From: Tetrapyrgos nigripes
Taxonomy: Eukaryota; Basidiomycota; Agaricomycetes; Agaricales; Campanellaceae
Assembly (NCBI GenBank): GCA_013368315.1
Contig: JAACJM010000160.1
Location: 124,001-188,000 of the forward strand
DNA length: 64,000 bases
Direction: 5' to 3'
Positions 1 to 13,024 of the stretch are shown here, one piece after another (the first letter of the stretch is position 1; each line of letters begins with the position of its first letter). The position numbers and the translations under genes are program-made. Under the pieces are notes generated by a model. It did no database searches and had not been told where the DNA came from. It saw nothing but the letters and a program-made list of their open reading frames with translations.

Positions 1-464
1 GAATAGTGTGTGAGGCTCTGCCCGCTGACTCTAATGAAGAGGAAGACATACCTTCCTCGAGACTGGAATAAGCCGAGGTACCTCCAGTCCAATCAGTCTG
101 CGAGACACTTCATATCATTGCTTAGACGAAATGCACCAGAGAATGCAGAGTACGTACTAGTGATAGAATTCATGCTCATGCCCAGCGAGCCCATTCGTTT
201 GCACCATAAGCTGGCACAAAGAAAAGGTATGAGCCAATTCTCCAACCAAATAACGAGTATACATACCTGGTCAAAAAGCCATCCCGAGGGCCTTACTTGT
301 CCCAGAGGAAGCGTCAAGAACTGTTTCGGTGCGACTTGAAGGAGGTCAGCATCGACGGTACTACACGGGTAACCATGCACAGAAAGCCACTCACGTCCAG
401 TTTGACCAGAGACTCCCAAACCAAAAGCAAGAGCTGCTAGGGCGATTTCCCTTCGGAGAAACAT
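1..464 (-). CDS. Secreted GH127/DUF1680-like glycosidase, 5' part only
   Basis: The minus-strand start at 464 opens a signal peptide (MFLRREIALAALAFGLGVSG). The mature N-terminus follows, with the family-typical stretch LTLPLGQVRPSGWLFDQ. Exons fit 464-267, 210-158 and 107-52 with GT-AG introns. Exon 2 gives MVQTNGLAGHEHEFYH and exon 3 gives VSQTDWTGGTSAYSSLEE. These resemble the beginning of beta-L-arabinofuranosidase-like DUF1680 proteins (LxxGxxxPxGWLxDQ, then QxxGLxGHxxEF, then SxWxGGxxxYSSLEE). A fourth exon probably starts within bases 1-25, but its acceptor is ambiguous. The catalytic region lies outside the window. An upstream in-frame ATG at 548 would place the signal peptide internally, so 464 is preferred. 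An extracellular role on plant-wall arabinan or arabinoglycoprotein glycans follows from the family. Confidence 0.68.
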
Positions 465-2689
465 GCTGCAAGTCAAACCCAAGTCAAACCTCAGGCTGAC
501 CATGGTTACTCTGTCACTGGGGCATATATACTCTGAGCCGTGGTGCAAGGCGGGCCGTTACTGGTGTAAAGATGTCATCACAGAAAATTATAGATTTCGA
601 ATGAGACGACTTGTGATCATCGGAGTTCATGTCTTGTGGATGCAGTTCGAGACGGAAAAGGGCAGGTAATAATGTTATCCTTGATGTCGAATAGAATACT
701 AGTCTTCTCGAAGCCCAGATAACGTATAGCAGCATGTGCTGCTAACAGTAACGATGGAACTTAAGTGCGTCATATGCAAGATGTTGGCTGTATGTAGCTG
801 TTTCGGTCCCGATAGTGCAAGCGTTGAGCAAAAAAGCCGAAGTTGTTAGGTAGTCTATGGTGAACGAGGCGTACCTGATTGATTCTTCACCGAGGTTACA
901 TCGACGGCAAAATCCAAACAGTTCCTGTATGTTGCCCGTACTTGGTATCACTGGGTAAGATTACCAGAACGTTAACGTTCTCTGAAACATCTTCGCTTGC
1001 ACCGATTTGGCGTAATGTTGTCGGTTGCAGGCCAACCTCGAAAAGACTTCGGTGGTCATCTTCTCTATAAGCAGCTGGAGAGACGCGTGCAATGTCTCGA
1101 AGTAGACATTGGTGGAGAAGTTTTGTGAAGTTTTGGTGAAGTTCGCAATGGACGTCGAAGAACCCAAGGCCACGTGCCAAATTTATCCGACGATCAACAT
1201 AGGGTAGGCCGCTTGCAGTTGTGCCTCCTTCTAGTCTATTCCAGCCCTCTTGATAGTTCAAAGTTCTGCAGCGGAGTGATGTTGGATGTAAATCTGAAGT
1301 AGGGAGCAACGTACACCTATAACACGGGATAGGGGTCATATCAATCATGATGATCGTATGTATTTGTTTGGCAGCCTCTCGTCTAGAAACTATAAACTGC
1401 GTCCCCGGGAAGCAGATCTCGCTTTCAACACAACCCATCCTAATCCAATTCTGGCGGTGAAGAGTCAGTCCAGTCCTCCGGTCCTTCACGCACTCGAGTA
1501 AGGCATGTTTAGGGGATATGCAGACCTCTTTCAGGACTGAAGGTATTGTTCTTGGCATTGACACCATCTTCTCGGTCTATGGTGAGACTGCCTTCGTCGG
1601 AAATGCAGATACGGAGGTCGAGGTCGTTGTCTGTGGCATGTGAGCTCCTGTACTTGAGGACTCTGGTGCAGTTGCGCTAGACTGGGAGTAGTGTTGTGGT
1701 CGTGTTTCGCTGAGGCTAGCGCTAAGGTGAGACGGTAGTAAGATGACGCCGGAAAGGTATGGCGATATGGGTATAAGCAGCGTAGCTAATGCCAGTTTGA
1801 TAATGGGGTGCGAAAAAGAATCAGAAAAGCTTATAAACGACAACTTGGAAAAAAAAAACTGACCGAACAAGTTTGTGAAGAGGTAGAAGAGAGAGGCAGT
1901 CCAAACACCGGTACTGAAACCAGCACGACCACCATCTCTTTCTCTGTCATCAGTAGTTCCGCTCTATTCCTCTAGTTATACAGGATTCGACGTCGGCGTC
2001 TGCAGCGTCAGCTCTCAAAGGCCTCAACACTGCCTTCCCACCGAGTACCTTGCCTCCAATCCAAGAGCTCTAGGAACCAATGAGCGTCTACAGCAATCAA
2101 GCGCAGAATCGAAATTTCGGTGCCTCGAGCTTCCTTGGGCTGACTTGACAGCCGGTTGTACCGCAAAATATTTTTGACGTTGAAGAGGAGAGGGGTAGAG
2201 AGCTGCTGACTATAGTGCCTGTTCTTTGAGAATGATAGAACGAGCGTACGGGCCAGTCCCTATATCGATATCCTTCCAGGCCTTCCTATGTAGCGAACTC
2301 GGCGTCAGATAGATAGATTATCCCAGGCGTCCTTGGAAGTTTGAACTCCGGTAGGTCTGCATGTTTGCGTGAAGTTCGGATGGCAAGGCACTATGGATCC
2401 ATGGATAGACGGCTGGAAGTGAGTTGAAGGAAGGAAAACTATAGCGCCTGTTCTCTGAGATTGGGACACCGAAGAGGGTCACCTTAGTCTGTCAAAGCAT
2501 GAAACGTACCCAGTGTAACACTACTAGCAATCTACACACTCCTTTACATCCGTCTTCAGGCTCCAACTAAGCTTCCATCTCCTTCCTTCTTAGCGCTCCT
2601 AGCGAACTTGACGTCAAATCAATCGCTGTACTGCTACTAGGAGCTGCGCACGTATACCGCTGAGAACAGCGAGACAGTCAGTTAGAGAC
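465..2689. other. Intergenic stretch without a confident gene
   Basis: No recognisable protein was found. The longest open frame is on the minus strand at 1567-896 (223 codons). It is joined in the same frame, across a single TAG, to an open frame at 1870-1577. It matches no family I know and has no obvious splice structure. A short imperfect repeat of the type CTATAGYGCCTGTTCTYTGAGA occurs near 2212 and 2443. The rest appears non-coding. Confidence 0.4.
523..530 (-). promoter_or_regulatory. TATA-like box of the GH127-like gene
   Basis: TATATATG reads on the minus strand about 60 nt before the start at 464, a normal distance for a fungal core promoter. Judged by eye only. Confidence 0.4.
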
Positions 2690-3260
2690 CAGGTTAAACG
2701 TAACGTTATGGGAACTCACAATGGTTGATAGTGCATTACTTGAGAACTGCAAAGGAAAGTTACGTTTTGGTAGTCCTTCTGTCACTGAAGGAGGTGGTAA
2801 TTTGCCGTTGATAGTCAGAAACAGTATGCCCTCGGCCCTCATTAATGGCCTCATTGCCCCGATGATAACGACTCGGACCGATGATTTTTTGAGAAAGGTC
2901 AAGTCCGTATGGTAGAAAAGATGCACGTCATGTCATGGGTGGGTCTGTAATATGGTCTGTGTGAGAGCAACGGGAAACCTCTGGAATCTGAGGTGCATGC
3001 TGAGTTCCATGTAAGCTGTCCTCGAAAGTGTCAATCTGATTCTCTGGAGAAGTCGTTGAAGAGAAAAAAATTATGTTTCTTCAAGATATAATCGCAGGCA
3101 AAAGCCACTGAAATTCCTAGGCCGAAGAATGCAAGAGGTACATAGGTGGATGTAGAACACGAGTTCGCTGCGACCGAGTCGGAACTACGATCACCTGACA
3201 AGCGAGGCCTTCTCTCCATTTTATTATTAATTTTTCGGTGCTCCATTTGCCTTGGATCTC
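2690..3260 (-). repeat. Left arm of a ~600-bp inverted repeat flanking BVMO copy 1
   Basis: Read on the minus strand, this segment matches 6125-6760 read on the plus strand over most of its length, with small indels. Shared landmarks are the runs GACCCACCCATGACATGACG, CTTTTCTACCATACGGACTT and CACTATCAACCATTGTGAGT. Short open frames inside (minus 3246-3031 and 2926-2678) are not shared cleanly by both arms, so the unit looks like a decayed gene or element. No family is recognised. Confidence 0.7.
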
Positions 3261-3535
3261 AAACTCGCGGTGATCATCCGAGGTTCCGCACTTCCGCGCC
3301 TGCCTCCCTCTCTCAAAGAACATCCTTTAGGTCTAGGTCTTGACTTTGCATTAACACCAAATCAGTCGACCGCTAATCCCACAGTCTCCTCCGATGCTCA
3401 TGTGGCCATCGGAATTAAGGTTACCAATGGACTAGAATTTCTTTCAATTTCACTCACGCCTGGTCAGTAGGTCCTTTTATGTAAATTTCTTGACTGTCTT
3501 AAAAGGCAATGGGCTGAAAACAGAACTCGTGAACA

Positions 3536-5421
3536 ATGTCTCCTTCTGCGACAACTCAAAACGACAATTCCCCAGTCAATCTCGACATTGACGTTCTCAT
3601 CGTCGGCGCCGGTTTTGGCGGCGTCTACAGTCTTATCCAACTTCGCAAACTCGGTCTCAACGCTAAAATCTTCGAGGCCGGGAAGGACTTTGGCGGTATC
3701 TGGTACTGGAACTGCTACCCTGGTGCTCGCGTCGACTCGGACCTACCCATCTACCAGCTCAGTTCCCCCGAAATATACAAGGACTGGAACTTTAAGGAGA
3801 AGTTCCCCGACTGGAAGGAGCTCAGGAATTACTTCCACTATGTCGATGAGAAGGCCGGTCTCAGGAAGGACGTCTACTTCGAATCGTTCGTCGAGGAGGC
3901 TGTTTGGGACGAGAATGAAAATAAATGGATTGTGAAGACGAAGGATGGGAAGACAGCAAAGGCGACGTTCCTTTTCCTTAACACTGGTATCGGGTCCAGT
4001 TACTACGTCCCCGATATCAAGGGTCTCGATTCCTTCAAGGGTACCGTGCATCACACCGCTCGTTGGCCTCAGGAGGGGGTTGACTTTAAGGGAAAGAAGG
4101 TCGGGGTCGTCGGGACGGGTGCTACAGGCGTCCAAGTCATCCAGGAAGTCGCTCCAGACGCAGAACACCTCACCGTCTTCCAACGTACTCCCAACCTCGC
4201 CCTTCCAATGGTCCAGTCCAAAGTCAGCCCTCACCTTCAGAAGCAGAACCAGGACCTCTACCCCATCCTCTTCAAAAAGTGTCGCGAGACCTTTGGTGGC
4301 TTCACCTACGACCTTATCTACGATAAGAAGACTCTGGAGGCCACGCCTGAGGAACGTCGTCATCACTACGAGGCTACTTGGACTGAAGGAGGGTTTAGGT
4401 TCTGGATTGCCAACTATGCGGATATGTTTTCGGATAAGGCGGCGAATGATGAAGCATATGCGTTTTGGAGGGAGAAGGTTAGTGCGAGGATCAAGGACCC
4501 GGTGGTGAGGGAGAAGCTTGCGCCAACGGTTGCTCCTCATCCGTTTGGTGTGAAGAGGCCTAGCTTGGAGCAGAGGTACTATGAGGTGTTTAACCAACCC
4601 AACGTCACGCTCGTGGATGTCAACGAGTCACCTATCGAGGAGGTTACATCGAAGGGAGTGAAGACGAAGGATGGTAAGGAGTATGAGCTGGATATCTTGG
4701 TTCTGGCTACTGGGTTTGATATGGTTACGGGAGGGATCACGGCTATCAACATCGTTGGTAAAGATGGCGTTCCAATTGCGGCGAAGTGGAGTAACGAAGG
4801 GGTGCACACGTACTTGGGTATGACGGTAGCCAACTATCCCAACCTATTCATCTCCTATGGGCCTCAAGGACCGACTGCGTTCTGTAATGGTCCTAGCTGC
4901 TTAGTGCGTTTCTCACTTTCGCTCACTTTCGCTTTCGCTGTAGGCTGCGCCTGACGCTGACATGCTCATCCTTGTAGGAAATGCAAGGCGAATGGATCAT
5001 CAACTGCATCAAGCACATGCAGGACAAGGGATATACGCGTGTCGAAGCCGACAGGGAGGCCGAGAAGGTATGGAGAGATCTTGTTTTGGACATCCACAAC
5101 AAGACGTTATTCCCTCTCGCGAAAAGCTGGTATACTGGTGCGTTGCACATAATACAGTGATTTTATGACAGATAATGACTGGGCTATACAGGTGCCAACA
5201 TCCCAGGCAAGAGGATCGAGCCCTTGAACTTTGCTGGAGGCGTTCCGTTGTACTACAAGCATATCAACGAAGTGGTCGACAAGGATTACGAAGGGTTCCA
5301 CTTTAGCAAGACCCCGATCAAGGATCTCAATAGTCAGCTTAAGGAGTTGTCGGTCAGGTAAGTAGGACCAAGCTCGTGCGCTAGTGGGTTGGCCGCTCAT
5401 GTTGTGTTTTTCAGAAACTGA
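3536..5421 (+). CDS. Flavin-dependent Baeyer-Villiger monooxygenase, copy 1 (intact)
   Basis: Exons 3536-4903, 4978-5137, 5192-5357 and 5415-5421 give 566 residues in one frame. The protein has an N-terminal FAD Rossmann motif GAGFGG (residues 24-29), the type I BVMO fingerprint FKGTVHHTARWP (167-178, FxGxxxHxxxWP), an NADPH Rossmann motif GTGATG (193-198), and FQRTP and LATGFD segments. These enzymes insert oxygen next to a ketone using NADPH and FAD. The substrate cannot be read from sequence, but the length and pattern resemble cyclohexanone-monooxygenase-like fungal BVMOs. One oddity is that the usual GGTWYW motif reads GGIWYW at 53-58, whereas the decayed copy 2 keeps Thr. No signal peptide is visible, so the enzyme is presumably cytosolic. 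Confidence 0.9.
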
Positions 5422-5617
5422 GTGCACGACTTGAGAGTATGTTTGATTATATTACTATACTGCACATTATATCTTTACCAGTACTTCAATGAACGTCTAC
5501 ATAGTCTCCGTACCCAATCTGTACCGCTCGGCGCTTAAGGCTTTGGAAAATAACAAGGGTACATAAACCATGAGCTGTACAGTAACACCGCGTAGTCTGC
5601 TACAAACTACAGTTGCG

Positions 5618-6112
5618 CTGCCAAATACTCATGTCAAAAAACGACCTGCTCCCCGGAAGAATCAGGCTAACAAGGACAAGGACGGACTCGATTCTACTAC
5701 TGGCAGCCCTCACGTATCACCCAGGCGCCTTTCTCCAAACCAGGGAGGACATTTGCGAGGATACTACTCTTGCGATATGAGCAGGATATCCCCAGGTTAT
5801 TCTTCACAAGGCTGTATACAATCTCTCTCGTGCATCTACCGACGTTTGTGATGCGCTGCGTGTCGCTTGGAGGACCGGGATGGGCAGCCCATAATGCTGA
5901 CTGTGATGAGATCAAGGATTTCTTCAGGGCTGGTGAAAAGGTAGCGACCAAAAAAGTTTTATGGTCTTACACCGCGCTTCGACATTTTGTGAGTCTTGTG
6001 TTGCTTGGTATTCGTGTTCTCAACTAATCACGCTATGTCCAGGCAATGTCTAATAACGTCTACATATGCCAAAAGTGCGGTCTACATTCTCTTCGCCTTC
6101 TTCCCCACTACG
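5618..6112 (+). pseudogene. Truncated 5' copy of the downstream TPR gene
   Basis: It aligns with 10356-10910, the first exon, first intron and start of exon 2 of the TPR gene. The start codon is gone (GCGCTGCC replaces GCGCTCATGCCTGCC), two internal segments are deleted, and the homology stops at about 6112, where the right arm of the inverted repeat begins. It is a by-product of segmental duplication A and should not make a protein. Confidence 0.85.
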
Positions 6113-6124
6113 GATTGATGGCGA

Positions 6125-6760
6125 AATCCAAACGGAGCTCCAAAGTATACCGAAAATCCGAAAAAAAAAACTTCGCTTATCAGGTGTCCGTAGTTCCGAC
6201 CAGCCTGCAGGTGACTGGTCCGTGCCACGAGCTCGTCCTCCACATCTGGACTCCCGAGTACCTATTCATAGGCCTAGGAAATCAGTGGCTTTTTCCTGCG
6301 ATTTTTTTCTTGGAGAAGACAGAATTTTTTTGTCTTCAACGACCCCTGACCGCGCCTTCCATCGTACCTGCCAGTGAACTTTCAGATTGTCACTTCCAAG
6401 GACAGCTTACATGGAGCATGCACCTCGGATTCCGAATGCGCGTAATTTTCAGAGGTTTCCCGCTGCTTTCACACAGACCCACCCATGACATGACGTGTAT
6501 CTTTTCTACCATACGGACTTGACTTTTCTCAAAAAAATCATCATCAAGATAACAATAACATGCCTACCTTTCTAACTGGCCGAGCCCGAGTCATTATTCT
6601 GTTTCCTCCTGTCAACGGTATATTACTACCTCCTTCATGGCTATCAAGACGTAAATTTCCTGAAGTCTTGCACTATCAACCATTGGAGTTCCCATCCTTC
6701 AAGACGTAACTTTCCTGAAGTCTTGCACTATCAACCATTGTGAGTGCCTATCACGTATTT
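6125..6760 (+). repeat. Right arm of the inverted repeat; upstream region of BVMO copy 2
   Basis: It matches 2690-3260 in opposite orientation. It contains a local tandem duplication around 6645-6740, where AAGACGTAA(C/A)TTTCCTGAAG followed by TCTTGCACTATCAACCATTG occurs twice. It lies directly upstream of BVMO2 and probably forms part of its former promoter region. Confidence 0.7.
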
Positions 6761-6837
6761 GAACTGGTCCCTAGCTGATTTCTTGACTGTCTTAAAAGGC
6801 AATGGAGCATCAGCACTGACAACAGAACTCGTGAACA

Positions 6838-8685
<1,848 letters not shown>

Positions 8686-8766
8686 GGACACAAATTGACA
8701 GTATGTTTGACTATATTACTACAGTACGATATGTCATATGTATACTATACATTATACATTATATAT

Positions 8767-10178
8767 CCCAGTGAAAAGTCAATGGGCCCAGAGCGAACCC
8801 CAGCGAATGTTCAAAAGACGCTCAGTCTGATTCGCCTGTGTTCGCTCTCGTTACAAAATTGTGCACCGCTCATTATCTGTATTGAGTCAAACTGAGTCCG
8901 AGCGAGCATTTTTTGGAAGATTTTGAGTATATTCGCTCTCATTCGCTCTCGTCCGTTTGGTTTGAATAGGGTGCACTAATTGATGCGCTCGCTCTGGTTC
9001 TCTCTGGCTCACTCTGGTTCTGATCCAATTAATGTACACGTTCGTTCTGATTCACTCTGATTCTACTTAATATTACATTGTATAATGGCTCTCATTCGTT
9101 CTCGTTCGTTCTCATTCCCTGCTTTCTCTATACACTCCTTGTGGTTGTAAAATGAAAAATTGAACTTGCATACAAAATCTAGACTTAGAAACGGCACCAG
9201 TTAGTGAACGAAGTGAAGGACATTTGCAGGGAACTCACAATGACTTGGAAATGCCTGAAGAGGAAAGTAGGATTCAGTACAAGTCCACGAAGAGGTACCT
9301 AAAAATTCGACGTGGACAATTGCAAAGTGGAAAATAGCTGCACAAGAAGTCCATCAGTACTGCAACGATACGGTGGCGCATACAAGACGCACCGGGAGCC
9401 CAGATATCCATACAAATTCGCCTAATGCAAAAGGCGGGTTAGAGAAAGAAGATAACGCGACACGGAAGACTCACTGAACGATGAGAAAACGCCTTTGCAG
9501 ATCACGACGATGTTGGCCAGGGAGTTAGCGGGCAGCGTACAGGAATGTGTCCGAGACGTACCCAGAATACAAATACCCACTAGCACACACCTGATGGAAA
9601 AGGCGGGTTAGAGAAAGATGGTAGCGCGACCAACGGAGGACTCACCGGACAACAAAACCCACTTGTACAACCAATTCCATCCATCGTTCACATCAGAGAC
9701 GCGTAAGGCTTTGAAGGTAACGGCATTGGCCAGGCGGATTGCGCGTCGAACATGAAAGAGAAGAAGTCAACTGGCAATGGTGATGGTAGAAGGAAGAGAA
9801 AGGCGCGAAGTCCTTGAATGACGTCGAGTGTTTCTAAGATGCTCGGGACCTGCCGAAGTCGTTGACGAAACGAAGCTATGCCTTTGTACAGTGTAGATAA
9901 CATTGTACTACGCAGTACGTAGGATACATAATGATAAGTTGGACAAGTAGAGTGAAGTTACCTGGCTAACTTAGCCTAACTTCATAGGAACTAGTTGCTT
10001 TGACAACAAAGTAAGGAGAATTAGCCATACTTTAGCAGTTATCTAGTAGTTATCTAGTGCAATACCTAGCATATGTATAACCTAGTTCGCTCGGACTCTT
10101 TCTGACTCTTTTTTCCCCGATCATTTGCGGGTGCACATTCGCTCTGGTTCGCTCTAGGGAAACCGACTTTTCACTGGG
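8767..10178. mobile_element. 1.4-kb non-autonomous DNA transposon with terminal inverted repeats
   Basis: The ends are inverted repeats beginning CCCAGTGAAAAGTC. They are flanked by the direct repeat CATTATAT (8757-8764 and 10179-10186, with a two-base offset AT on the left, or an imperfect 10-bp duplication). The paralogous site in copy 1 (5465-5472) is uninterrupted, proving insertion. Both subterminal regions are packed with variants of TTCGCTCT and CGCTCTGGTTC, typical transposase-binding arrays. No transposase frame is present. The CAGTG core of the ends and the ~8-bp duplication fit the hAT superfamily loosely; that class is inference. Confidence 0.85.
9421..9655 (+). repeat. Imperfect internal direct repeat of the transposon
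   Basis: Two units near 9421-9475 and 9592-9650 share AAAAGGCGGGTTAGAGAAAG, then gap-containing GCGCGAC and GACTCAC stretches. Each is followed by a similar spacer. They are inside the non-autonomous element. Confidence 0.55.
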
Positions 10179-10355
10179 CATTATATCTACCGATACTTCA
10201 ATGAACGTCTACATAAGTTAAAGTAGTCTCTGTACTTGCTCGGCGCTTAGGGCTTTGGAAAATAACAAGGGTATACATAAACTTGGACAACCCGTTTTGC
10301 CCACGAGCTGTACACCGCGTACTCCGGACGTCTGCTACAAACTACAGTTGCGCTC

Positions 10356-13024
10356 ATGCCTGCCAAATACTCTCATGTCAAAAAGCGACCTGCTTCCCGG
10401 AAGAAGCAGGCCAACAAGGACAAGGACGGACTCGATTCTACTACTGGGGCCGTCGGCAGCCCTCACGTCGACCGCGGTATCACCCAGGCGCTTTCCGCAG
10501 TCTCCAAACTAGAGAGGACAATTGCGAGGATACTACTCTTGCGATATGAGCAGGATATCGCCAGGTTATTCTCCACGAGGCTGTATACAGTCTCTCTTGT
10601 GCATCTACCGACGTTTGTGATGCGCTGCGTGTCGCTTGGAGGACCGGGATGGGCAGCCCATAATGCGGACTGTGATGAGATCAAGGATTTCTTCAGGGCT
10701 GCTATTAGTATGGACATGCGCCAGGCTGGTGAAAGGGTAGCGACCAAAAGTGTTTTATGGTCTTACACCGCGCTTCGACATTTTGTGAGTCTTGTGATTG
10801 CTTGCGCTTCGTGTTCTCAACTAACCACGCTATGTCTAGGCAATGTCTAATAACGTCCACATATGCCAAAAGCGTGGTCTACATTCTCTTCGCCTTCTTC
10901 CCCACTACGACGCTCTCAAAACGCATCTAGACTCTCTCGAGGCTCTTCCTCCACCCCAGTTTACAAAACCACCCCATCTAGGCCCTCTTCTGGAGGGTGA
11001 AGCTGCCCTAGAGGAAGCATGCGAAATCAAATACGGTTTGCGTAACCCAAACGCAAAATCTCGAGACAAAAAGGGAAAGAATAAGGAAAACGAAAATGAC
11101 AAGGACACGGGAAGTTCTAGTTCCGAAGGCTCCATAAAAAGCAAACTCCACAACCGCCGTTTCGACTTTACCCTTCCCTTCCCCTTCAATCAATCACCTT
11201 CTCAACTACAAGATCCTTCTCAAAATACGGATCCATATGATCCAGATTGGCGCTCAAAGGTGTTACTCTCTTATGAGAAACTGGTGCAGACATTATGGCG
11301 TGTGGCGAAGGAGTTTGATGTACGAGGATATGGGACGTTGTTGAGAGAGAAGTTGACTACAAAGTGGTGTGATTGCGGGTGTTCGACGGATCATTTGGGG
11401 GAGGTTTGTGAGAGGACGGTTAGAGAGGAGGAAGAATGGACGTATGCGAGGGCTCAGCATAATCATGGGCATAGTCATAATCTTTCGTCAGAGTACATCG
11501 GGAATGGGAAAGGGAAAGAGAAGGCTCGGATACCTAGGGGCAAAGGCAAACAGCGGGAATGGGATGGGAGGGGTTCTGGTGTCTTTGGATGGGATACACT
11601 CGAAGAAGAAGATATCTGGGAAGTTGAGCTGGATTTTGGTGGTAGCGTTGGACCAGGGTTTGAGCACCGTGATGGAGACGTTAGTGATGACGATCATTCA
11701 AACTCTCCCTCCAAACGGAACAAACGCGACAAGGGCAAAACTGAACATGAGAAGGAGAAGGAGCGCGAGGCTGAGTCCATTTCTCTCGCTCTTGGGATGG
11801 GTATGGAAGGTTTTGGGTTTGAGCAGGATCTTCGGGATATGACGATATCTGAAGTGATGGAATGGCGGTATCTTCGAGCAGAGAAAGAGAAAGAGGCTGG
11901 AAATGCTGCGTTTAGGAAGGGTGAATATGAGAAGGCGGTAGAGGGTTATGAGAAGGCGTATAAGATTGAGCCTGAGCTGCCTCATTATCAGCTTAATATT
12001 GGGATGGCATACCTGAAGCTGAACAAGTGGGTCACGATTTTTGCTGGCTTTTTCGTCGCAGTGCTGACTTCTTCAATAGTTGGATAAAGGCAGAAGAAGC
12101 GTGTTCCAAGTCATTGGGACAGCATAAGAGCGCAAAAGGCTACTTTAGGCGTGCAAAGGCCAGGAAGATGCTTGGTAGGACGGAAGATGCGGCCAGAGGT
12201 GAGTTTTCTCTTCTTAACTCCATGCTTCAACCTACAGCCGTTGGCTTTTGAGACCGAGTTCGGCTGTGTACCTTGCTATCACACTCTATTTCGCTGTGGA
12301 AATATAAGTATTGACATTACACTCAGATCTACGTGCCGTCCTCAAACTCCAACCAACCAACGTCGAGGCCCAGAACGAGTTGTTAGCCATCTACCCTCCA
12401 GAAGCTCCTACTTACAGCACCGGTTCTTCTACGTCTACGACTCAAAAACCCAACCCCCATATCCCGACTCTAAGACCTCCCAAACCCCTGCCATTCTCTC
12501 GTACACCTCTTGATGACAGAAAGATGAAAATCGTCCAGTTCCCAGCTGCATTGGATTCTCAAGTATTGGATCTGGCAGCGTTCTTTGGTGGACCTGGTGG
12601 GCAGCAAGGAAGTAACAGCAGTGCTTCCAACGGGTTGAGTGGGTTGGGGGGGTTGGGGGCGCTGAGTGGATTAGGACCACTACCGCCTGGGATGAGTCCG
12701 ACAAATTATTATTATGCAAATGGTTACGGGGATGGAGAACATGGATTTAAAGGTGGAAGGGGAGGAAAGGGGAAAGAAGAGCACGGACCTCATGGACATG
12801 GGTGTACGTGTGGAAATCGGTATCGGGGAAGAGGTGCTGGCGCTAAAGTCAATGGAGATGGAGGTGGACAGGATGGGAATGGAGAAAAGAAAGAGAAGAC
12901 AAAGGAAGACAAGGAGAAAGCTGATAGGGCTTGGAAGAGGCAGAAGGAACTGGAGAAGTTGAGGGCGACGCCGGGGATGATGTATCCTGGGTGGGAAAGG
13001 TATGTTGTGAAGCGGATGGATTGA
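10356..13024 (+). CDS. TPR protein with an apparent Hsp70/Hsp90 carboxylate clamp
   Basis: Exons 10356-10784, 10840-12026, 12080-12198 and 12327-13024 give 810 residues. The N-terminal ~200 residues are basic, then hydrophobic, and match no family I know. A charged region follows, then a Cys cluster (WCDCGCS), a His-rich patch and the TPR block near residues 510-620. Five clamp residues can be placed: K and N in KEAGN, N in YQLNIG, and K and R in KGYFRRA. This is the arrangement that binds the EEVD tail of Hsp70/Hsp90. The C-terminus is Gly-rich with HGHGCTCGNRYRGRG. A cytosolic co-chaperone-like adaptor is the best inference. Its first ~200 codons also exist as a broken copy at 5618-6112. 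Confidence 0.85.

Larger units (their letters stand above)
3490..6112 (+). repeat. Segmental duplication A, copy 1 (BVMO1 plus truncated TPR-gene head)
   Basis: This block is near-identical to 6790-8766 joined to 10179-10912. It begins just before the shared promoter stretch TTCTTGACTGTCTTAAAAGG and ends abruptly at about 6112, inside exon 2 of the TPR gene. It lacks the transposon found in copy 2 and so preserves an empty insertion site (CATTATAT at 5465-5472). Confidence 0.85.

Noticed and set aside
896..1567. 223-codon minus-strand open frame
   Set aside because: No recognisable domain, no splice pattern and a stop separating it from the upstream in-frame stretch. Reported only within the gap description.
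3743..4597. Long antisense open frame (284 codons) opposite BVMO1
   Set aside because: It mirrors codon bias of the sense gene. A counterpart exists opposite BVMO2 because the DNA is duplicated, and it has no family features.
9688..9903. Open frame inside the transposon as a transposase remnant
   Set aside because: 71 residues with no DDE or zinc-finger motif.
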